NCBI RefSeq assembly: GCF_036226665.1
Contig: NZ_CP109007.1
Coordinates: forward strand, 3,574,501 to 3,638,500
Origin: Streptomyces sp. NBC_00691
Lineage (GTDB): Bacteria > Actinomycetota > Actinomycetes > Streptomycetales > Streptomycetaceae
DNA length: 64,000 bases
Reading direction: 5' to 3'
In this document: positions 58,928-64,000 of the stretch, in pieces
How the letters are laid out: every line of letters begins with the position of its first letter
Position numbering within the stretch: the first letter of the stretch is position 1
Program-made: the position numbers and the translations under genes
The notes under the pieces: model-generated
What the model was told of the DNA's origin: nothing
What the model saw: only the letters and a program-made list of their open reading frames with translations
The model's database searches: none

Positions 58928-59977
58928 TCAGAAGAAGACCGACCGCCGCTGCACCAGCAGCTTGTAGAGCGTGTGCTGGATCTGCTCCCGCACCTGATCC
59001 GTCAGGTTGAACATCAGCATCGGGTCCTCCGCCGCCTCCGGCGCGTAGGAATCCGTCGGGATCGGCTCACCGAACTGGATCGTCCACTTCGTCGGCAGCG
59101 GCAGCGCCCCGAGCGGCCCCAGCCAGGGGAAGGTCGGGGTGAGCGGGAAGTACGGGAAGCCGAGCACCCGCGCCAGCGTCTTGGCGTTCCCGATCATCGG
59201 GTATATCTCCTCGGCCCCGACGATCGAGCAGGGCACGATCGGCACCCCGGCCCGCAGCGCCGTCGACACGAAGCCGCCCCGACCGAAGCGCTGGAGCTTG
59301 TACCGCTCCCCGAAGGGCTTCCCGATCCCCTTGAAGCCCTCCGGCATCACGCCGACGATCTCCCCGGAGCGCAGCAGCCGCTCCGCGTCCTCCGCACAGG
59401 CCAGGGTGTGCCCGGCCTTGCGGGCCAGCTCGTTGACGACCGGCAGCACGAAGACCAGATCGGCTGCGAGGAGCCGCAGATGCCGCCCTGCCGGATGGTG
59501 GTCGTGGACGGCGACCTGCATCATCAGCCCGTCCAGCGGCAGGGTCCCCGAATGGTTGGCGACGATGAGCGCCCCGCCCTCGGCCGGGATGTTCTCGACG
59601 CCCTTCACCTCGACCCGGAAGTACTTCTCGTACAACGGGCGGAGCATCGACATCAGGACCTGGTCGGTGAGCTCCTCGTCGTAGCCGAACTCGTCGACCT
59701 CGTAGTCGCCGGTGATCCGGCGCCGCAGGAACGCGAGCCCGCCCGCGATCCGCCGATCCCAGCCACCGGCTCCCGCCGAGGCCCCCACGTCGGCACCAGG
59801 CGCCTCCCCGGCCTCGCCGGGAGCCGGGCCCTCCAGGACCTCCTCCGGCTCCTGGGGGCCCTGCTGGGGCCCCGGGAGGGCCCGTACGGCCGCCGCCTCG
59901 CCGTCGGCACGGCCGCCGTGCCGTCGCCGGGCCCGCGACCGGTCGTCGTCGAACGGAATGACCTTGGCGTCCGCCAT
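58928..59977 (-). CDS. Lysophospholipid (1-acylglycerol-phosphate-like) acyltransferase
   Basis: A 349-residue acyltransferase of the PlsC-like family. The catalytic region ALIVANHSGTLPLDGLMMQ replaces the standard HX4D spacing with His and Asp separated by six residues, as in many actinobacterial relatives. VGVMPEGFKGIGKPF is the substrate-binding PEG motif. The N-terminal 100 residues are charged and low-complexity. It is followed by the epimerase on the same strand upstream, spaced 15 bases. Confidence 0.88.
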   Translation of the reverse strand: MADAKVIPFDDDRSRARRRHGGRADGEAAAVRALPGPQQGPQEPEEVLEGPAPGEAGEAPGADVGASAGAGGWDRRIAGGLAFLRRRITGDYEVDEFGYDEELTDQVLMSMLRPLYEKYFRVEVKGVENIPAEGGALIVANHSGTLPLDGLMMQVAVHDHHPAGRHLRLLAADLVFVLPVVNELARKAGHTLACAEDAERLLRSGEIVGVMPEGFKGIGKPFGERYKLQRFGRGGFVSTALRAGVPIVPCSIVGAEEIYPMIGNAKTLARVLGFPYFPLTPTFPWLGPLGALPLPTKWTIQFGEPIPTDSYAPEAAEDPMLMFNLTDQVREQIQHTLYKLLVQRRSVFF

Positions 59978-59992
59978 CGCTGTCCGGTCTCC

Positions 59993-61105
59993 TCAGGCGC
60001 CGTCGTGAACAGGGTGAACAGGGCGTACATCGTGTGCGGGGGGCCCGGCGGGCACGGGGTCGGCCGGCCGCGCGACCGGTGGGCCCAGCCGCACCGCGAT
60101 CCGGTCCACCGCCCCGGCCAGCATCTCCGGCGGCAGCAGTCCCGGCCCCCGGCCGCGGGCGAAGTCCGCCAGGGCCTCTGCCGTGGTGAAGCGCGGCGAG
60201 AAGCCGAGGACCTCACGCGTCTGCACCGTCGACACGACCCGGCCGTGGGTGAGCAGCCGGATCTGCTCGGGAGCGAAGTCGGTGATCCCGACGGTCCGCA
60301 GCGCCGTCCCCACCCAGGTGACGGCCGGCAGCAGCACCGGCACGGTGGGCCGCCCGAGTCTCCGCGCGCACTGGGAGAGCAGCAGCACCCCGTCACCGGC
60401 GACGTTGAAGGTGCCGCTGTTCTGGGTGGCCCTGCGGGGCTCGTGCGCCGCCAGGCGCAGCACGTCGATGACGTCGTCCTCGTGGACGAACTGCAGCCGC
60501 GGGTCGTAGCCGAGGACGGTCGGCAGCACCGGCAGCGCGAGGTACTCGGCGAGCGGCGAATCGATCCGGGGGCCGAGGATGTTCGCGAACCGCAGCACGC
60601 ACACGGCCACGTCCGGGCGGCGCCGGGCGAACCCTCGCACGTACCCCTCGACCTCGACGGCGTCCTTCGCGAAGCCCCCGCTGGGCAGCGACTTCGCGGC
60701 CGTCGTCTCGGTGAAGACCGCCGGGTCGCGGGGTGCGGAGCCGTAGACGCTGGTACTGGACTTGATCACGAGCCGGTTGATCCGCGGCGACTTCTGGCAC
60801 GCGCCGAGGAGCTGCAGCGTGCCGATGACGTTGGTCTCCTTGACCGACGTACGCCCTCCGCCGCCGAGCGCCGTACCGGTGACGTCCAGATGGACCACCG
60901 TGTCGACGTCGTGCTCGGCGAGAACCTTCGCGATCTCCGGCCGGCGGATGTCCGCCCGTACGAACTCGGCGGCGCCGAGCTGGTGCGCCGGGTCGACCGC
61001 GTCCACCGCGATCACCCGGTCCACCTCCGGATCCCGCTGGATCCGCCGCACGAAGCGGCCCCCGAGATGCCGGGCGGCACCGGTGACGAGCACGACCTTG
61101 CCCAA
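59993..61105 (-). CDS. NAD-dependent epimerase/dehydratase family protein
   Basis: A 370-residue extended SDR: GKVVLVTGAARHLGGRFVRR is the NAD motif, RADIRRPEIAKVLAEHDVDTVVHLDVTG is the second strand pair, and RLVIKSSTSVYGSAPRDPAVFTETTAAKSLPSGGFAKDAVEVEGYVRG includes the Ser and the usual YxxxK place, which is altered to F-A-K-D. The start is TTG 61105, preceded by GAAGG. Substrate unknown. It is co-transcribed with the acyltransferase. Confidence 0.85.
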   Translation of the reverse strand: MGKVVLVTGAARHLGGRFVRRIQRDPEVDRVIAVDAVDPAHQLGAAEFVRADIRRPEIAKVLAEHDVDTVVHLDVTGTALGGGGRTSVKETNVIGTLQLLGACQKSPRINRLVIKSSTSVYGSAPRDPAVFTETTAAKSLPSGGFAKDAVEVEGYVRGFARRRPDVAVCVLRFANILGPRIDSPLAEYLALPVLPTVLGYDPRLQFVHEDDVIDVLRLAAHEPRRATQNSGTFNVAGDGVLLLSQCARRLGRPTVPVLLPAVTWVGTALRTVGITDFAPEQIRLLTHGRVVSTVQTREVLGFSPRFTTAEALADFARGRGPGLLPPEMLAGAVDRIAVRLGPPVARPADPVPAGPPAHDVRPVHPVHDGA

Positions 61106-61174
61106 GATCAGCGCCTTCCGTCCGTCTTCCGTTGGTCGCCACCGTAGCGCCTGAAGATTTCCGCGCAAATAAAC

Positions 61175-61206
61175 GTGGCCCTCCACCGCGAACGGTGAAG
61201 GGCCAC
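61175..61206. terminator. Terminator downstream of the bS22 gene
   Basis: GTGGCCCT (61175-61182) pairs with AGGGCCAC (61199-61206), and an inner CACCG/CGGTG stem has a CGAA loop. Confidence 0.75.
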
Positions 61207-61242
61207 GTCTGACGCACTGAACGCTGCGAAGCAGCTGTCGCC

Positions 61243-61341
61243 TTACTTCTTGTTGCGACGCTGAACGCGCGTGCGCTTGAGCAGCTTGCGGTGCTTCTTC
61301 TTGGCCATCCGCTTACGCCGCTTCTTGATAACAGAGCCCAC
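61243..61341 (-). CDS. 30S ribosomal protein bS22 (AURKAIP1/COX24-domain, 32 aa)
   Basis: A 32-residue, extremely basic protein: MGSVIKKRRKRMAKKKHRKLLKRTRVQRRNKK-type sequence. This exactly matches the small actinobacterial ribosomal protein bS22, which binds the 30S decoding centre. GTG 61341 is the start and a terminator follows. It was missed by length-based gene finding because of its size. Confidence 0.9.
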   Translation of the reverse strand: MGSVIKKRRKRMAKKKHRKLLKRTRVQRRNKK

Positions 61342-61505
61342 GACTACCCTCGCTCACTTCTCGGAACATCCCCGCCTCCCGGCGGGGATCGGTGCGGGGC
61401 GTCTGGGCCCACACGACCTACGTCGGCCTAGCCTACCGTCCCGAGCACCGCGCTTGTAATCCGAGGGACATACGGAGCTTTCCCGGCGTTGTCGCCGCGC
61501 TCGCG

Positions 61506-61715
61506 CTACGCGGTCCCCACCCCCACGAAGGACTCCCGCAGGTACTCGTGAACCGCCTGTTCCGGCACCCGGAAGGACCTGCCCACCCGGATCGCCGGCA
61601 GATGACCACTGTGCACCAAGCGGTACACGGTCATCTTGGACACGCGCATCACCGAGGCGACTTCCGCCACGGTCAGAAACTTGACCTCGTTGAGAGGTCG
61701 TTCGCCAGCAGCCAT
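61506..61715 (-). CDS. bdtA: Excisionase-like helix-turn-helix protein BdtA
   Basis: A 69-residue MerR/excisionase-type DNA-binding protein: FLTVAEVASVMRVSKMTVYRLVHSGHLPAIRVGRSFRVPEQAVHEYL. In Streptomyces the orthologue near bldN and rsbN is known as bdtA, a BldD target. The start at 61715 avoids an unconserved upstream stretch. A GGTGA-N18-TCACG pair lies upstream at 61761-61788. Confidence 0.9.
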   Translation of the reverse strand: MAAGERPLNEVKFLTVAEVASVMRVSKMTVYRLVHSGHLPAIRVGRSFRVPEQAVHEYLRESFVGVGTA

Positions 61716-61760
61716 GACCCACCTGTACCTTCCGCCGCGACGCCCACCGGCTTCCCCTCC

Positions 61761-61788
61761 GGTGACTCTTCGTCGCCGAGCGCTCACG
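61761..61788. promoter_or_regulatory. Candidate BldD half-site pair upstream of bdtA
   Basis: GGTGA at 61761-61765 and TCACG at 61784-61788 are inverted half-sites similar to BldD boxes. The spacer is long, so this is only a candidate. Confidence 0.3.
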
Positions 61789-61842
61789 CTCCAGACTAGG
61801 GGCGGGTGGTACGAGTGGGGAAGAGGAGCTACCACCTGCCGT

Positions 61843-62658
61843 TTACCGTGACAGACACGCTCGATTGAGTACATAGCGCGTCAGCGGACGATAGGAGGCG
61901 GAGCGCACGCCGTCATCAAGCGGAACGGCCACCGACACCTGCCCCTCCGCCTCCCCGACGAACAGCGCCGGATCATCCGTATCGGCGAGACCGATGGCCT
62001 CGATACCCAGCTGACCAGCACCGCAGACCCAGCCGTGGTCCCCGACGACCAGCTCCGGCAGCGGCCCGCCGGCCTCGGCCGCACTCTCCAGAGCCGCCCT
62101 AACCGGCAGCGGAGAGTGGGAGTGCGCCCCCGGCTCGCGCCCACCCCCCGACGTCCCCGGCTCTCGCACCAGTGCGACCCCCCGTACGTAGTCGAGGACG
62201 TAGGTGCGTACGCCGAACCGGGTCGTTATGTCGACACATCGCCCCTGCGCCGGTGTGAGAACAAGGCATCCCGCCGCCGACAAGGCGTCTGCGAGAGCGA
62301 CGTAGAAACCGAGCAGCCGGTGCGGATGACCCGTCCCGAGGAGCACCGGAACCCGCCGCGCGGCCGCCGCGCCCAACCGCGCCGCGAAGGCGTCGAGCCC
62401 CCTCAACGTCCGCTCGGGATCGATGACGTCGGGGCCCGACCGATGCCCCGGATCGTCCGACACCCCGCACTTGTCGGCCATCAGCCGCAGCAGATCGGCC
62501 TCACCCCACCCCCAGGCGGGATCGAGCCCCAGCAACACCCGCGGATCCCGCGCCGCGAAGAGCCGATAGCTCCGCAGGCTCGCCTCCCGCGACGTCGCCA
62601 CCGTTCCCGCCAACCCCGCCGCCAACAGATGCGCCCGCAGCGCCCCGGTACTCAACAC
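61843..62658 (-). CDS. Phosphatase-like conserved protein
   Basis: A 271-residue actinobacterial protein (MLSTGALRAHLLAAGLAGTVATSREASLRSYRLFAARDPRVLLGLDP, GTGHPHRLLGFYVALADALSAAGCLVLTPAQG, ELVVGDHGWVCGAGQLG) annotated as phosphatase in related genomes, apparently HAD-like but without a clean DxDx(T/V). It precedes bdtA on the same strand, 127 bases upstream. Confidence 0.75.
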   Translation of the reverse strand: MLSTGALRAHLLAAGLAGTVATSREASLRSYRLFAARDPRVLLGLDPAWGWGEADLLRLMADKCGVSDDPGHRSGPDVIDPERTLRGLDAFAARLGAAAARRVPVLLGTGHPHRLLGFYVALADALSAAGCLVLTPAQGRCVDITTRFGVRTYVLDYVRGVALVREPGTSGGGREPGAHSHSPLPVRAALESAAEAGGPLPELVVGDHGWVCGAGQLGIEAIGLADTDDPALFVGEAEGQVSVAVPLDDGVRSASYRPLTRYVLNRACLSR

Positions 62659-62754
62659 CCTCCCGATGCTGCCGGAACACCCCTGCCACGGAGCCCGAAC
62701 CCCCGGGACACCCCACCGTCGGCGTAACGTCCGCCAGAACGTTCCTGCCGGGCC

Positions 62755-63930
62755 CTACGCGAGCATCCCCCGCAGCGGAAAAGCCGCCTTCCGGGTCGCG
62801 AGCACCGCCTGGTCCAGCCGGTCCGCCGGGTCGTATCCCTCGGACCAGTCCCGGAAGCCCACCGGCCACAGCCCGTCCGTCATCCGCCCGGGCCCCGGCT
62901 GCCGCGTCCGCGCGTACACCTCGTCCCGCCAGGAGGACGGGATCACCGACTCCGGATCCACCGGGGCGTGCGCGGCGATCCCCACCAGATGCGTCCACGA
63001 CCGCGGTACGACGTCGACCACGGCGTACCCGCCACCGCCCAGGGCCAGCCACCGCCCCTCGGCATACTCGTGCGCCAGCTCGTGACAGGCCTCCTGCACA
63101 GCCCGCTGCGCGTCGAGCGACACCGCGAGATGGGCCAGCGGATCCTCGAAGTGCGTGTCCGCCCCGTGCTGGGTCACGAGCACCTGCGGCCGGAAGTCCG
63201 CGAGCAGCTCCGGCACGACCGCGTGGAACGCCCGCAGCCACCCCGCGTCCCCCGTCCCGGCCGGCAGCGCCACGTTCACGGCCCCACCCTCACCGGGCCC
63301 GGCCGCACCGGTCTCCTCCGGCCAGCCCGTCTGCGGGAACAGCGTCCGGGGATGCTCGTGCAGCGACACGGTCAGCACCCGTGGGTCCTCCCAGAACGCC
63401 GCCTGCACCCCGTCCCCGTGATGGACGTCCACATCCACGTACGCGACCCGCTCCGCGCCCAGCTCGAGCAGCCGCGCGATCGCCAGGGACGCGTCGTTGT
63501 AGATGCAGAACCCCGACGCCGCACCCGGCATCGCGTGATGCAGACCGCCCGCGAAGTTCACCGCGTGCTCGGCCTCCCCACGCCACACCGCCTCCGCCGC
63601 GCCCACCGACTGCCCGGCGATCAGCGCCGACGCCTCGTGCATCCCGGCGAACGCCGGATCGTCGACCGTGCCCAGCCCGTACGACTGGTCGGCGTGCCGC
63701 GGGTCGGCCGAAGCCGCCCGCACCGCCGCCACATAGTCCTCACGGTGGACCAGACGCAGCGTCGAGTCCCCCGCCGGCTTCGCCGCGACCACGTCCGCGG
63801 CCCGGTCGAGCCCGTAGGCCCGCACCAACGACATCGTCAGCGCGAGCCGTACCGGATCCATCGGATGCTCGGACCCGAAGTCGTACTGCGTGACAGCTTC
63901 ATCCCACATCAACAGTGCGCGGCCGCTCAT
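62755..63930 (-). CDS. acuC: Acetoin utilization AcuC-type histone deacetylase family protein
   Basis: A 391-residue zinc-dependent deacetylase of the arginase/HDAC fold. Signatures: NFAGGLHHAMPGAASGFCIYNDASLA, with the catalytic His pair; YVDVDVHHGDGVQAAF, with zinc ligands Asp-x-His; VTQHGADTHFEDPLAHL; and LALGGGGYAVVDV, with the catalytic Tyr. ATG 63930 (MSGRALLMWDEAV) starts the fold. It probably deacetylates proteins such as acetyl-CoA synthetase. Confidence 0.92.
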   Translation of the reverse strand: MSGRALLMWDEAVTQYDFGSEHPMDPVRLALTMSLVRAYGLDRAADVVAAKPAGDSTLRLVHREDYVAAVRAASADPRHADQSYGLGTVDDPAFAGMHEASALIAGQSVGAAEAVWRGEAEHAVNFAGGLHHAMPGAASGFCIYNDASLAIARLLELGAERVAYVDVDVHHGDGVQAAFWEDPRVLTVSLHEHPRTLFPQTGWPEETGAAGPGEGGAVNVALPAGTGDAGWLRAFHAVVPELLADFRPQVLVTQHGADTHFEDPLAHLAVSLDAQRAVQEACHELAHEYAEGRWLALGGGGYAVVDVVPRSWTHLVGIAAHAPVDPESVIPSSWRDEVYARTRQPGPGRMTDGLWPVGFRDWSEGYDPADRLDQAVLATRKAAFPLRGMLA

Positions 63931-64000
63931 GCCCGCCACCGTATCGGGCCGGTCGCGGCCCGAACGACGTGGCATACACCACCGTCACCAGGACAAGCAC

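Noticed and set aside
1..64000. CRISPR array, rRNA, tRNA or riboswitch
   Set aside because: No regularly spaced repeats, no cloverleaf with CCA-type acceptor and no known riboswitch core were visible by eye; small RNAs could still be missed.

Overview
The window is chromosomal DNA of a Streptomyces or close relative. GC and third-position GC are very high and ATGA stop/start overlaps are frequent. It carries bldN-rsbN-bdtA developmental genes, a futalosine-type menaquinone pathway, a Rex operator, a TTA codon in a regulator, and TTGTCCACA DnaA boxes of the actinobacterial type. I see no rRNA, tRNA, CRISPR array or complete insertion sequence.

Layout. 0-5.4 kb: the tail of a GyrI-like regulator, then menaquinone genes (mqnE, an Lrp/AsnC regulator, and the operon mqnL-mqnP-mqnM). 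5.4-7.9 kb: a PLDc_N membrane protein, a LysR regulator overlapping an EamA exporter tail to tail, and a small secreted protein. 8.2-11.6 kb: an accessory segment with a TTA-containing XRE regulator divergent from an unusual Cys-motif ORF and a SAM methyltransferase, followed by a small GntR cassette. 11.6-16.5 kb: a nucleoside/cytosine-type deaminase, an orphan NTPase plus membrane-anchored type 1 periplasmic-binding-like protein, and an SRPBCC protein. 16.5-25.4 kb: cytochrome c biogenesis system II (resA-ccdA-resB-ccsB), a Tat-lipoprotein polysaccharide deacetylase, a histidine phosphatase, hemL, and a conserved hypothetical. 25.4-38 kb: mixed housekeeping and accessory genes (APC permease, MerR, signal-less binding protein, AraC, GNATs, Mut7-C, MarR, a TetR/monooxygenase pair with three operators, SDR). 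38.1-40.1 kb: a LAGLIDADG-SANT homing-endonuclease-like gene with a structured leader, tail to tail with rtcB. 40.2-43.4 kb: two DUF3558 lipoproteins and a SpdB-like DUF2637 protein. 43.5-49.5 kb: lysS and argS, divergent across two DnaA boxes, a DUF1876 and a DUF4253 protein, and hemB. 49.6-54.5 kb: rex-hemA-hemC-hemD operon behind a Rex operator. 54.7-63.9 kb: glutaredoxin-like protein, HAD phosphatase, bldN, rsbN, acyltransferase, epimerase, the 32-residue ribosomal protein bS22, bdtA, a phosphatase-like protein, and an AcuC-type deacetylase.

How the genes fit together. Menaquinone synthesis, cytochrome c assembly, tetrapyrrole synthesis (hemL, hemB, hemA, hemC, hemD) and NADH/NAD sensing by Rex are concentrated here, so much of the window serves respiration. 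The right end couples to development through the BldN sigma factor and its membrane anti-sigma factor RsbN. The most novel-looking pieces are the 8.2-10.5 kb XRE/Cys-motif/methyltransferase cassette with its iteron-like operators, the hairpin-led LAGLIDADG-SANT gene beside rtcB, and the NTPase/binding-protein pair without a permease.
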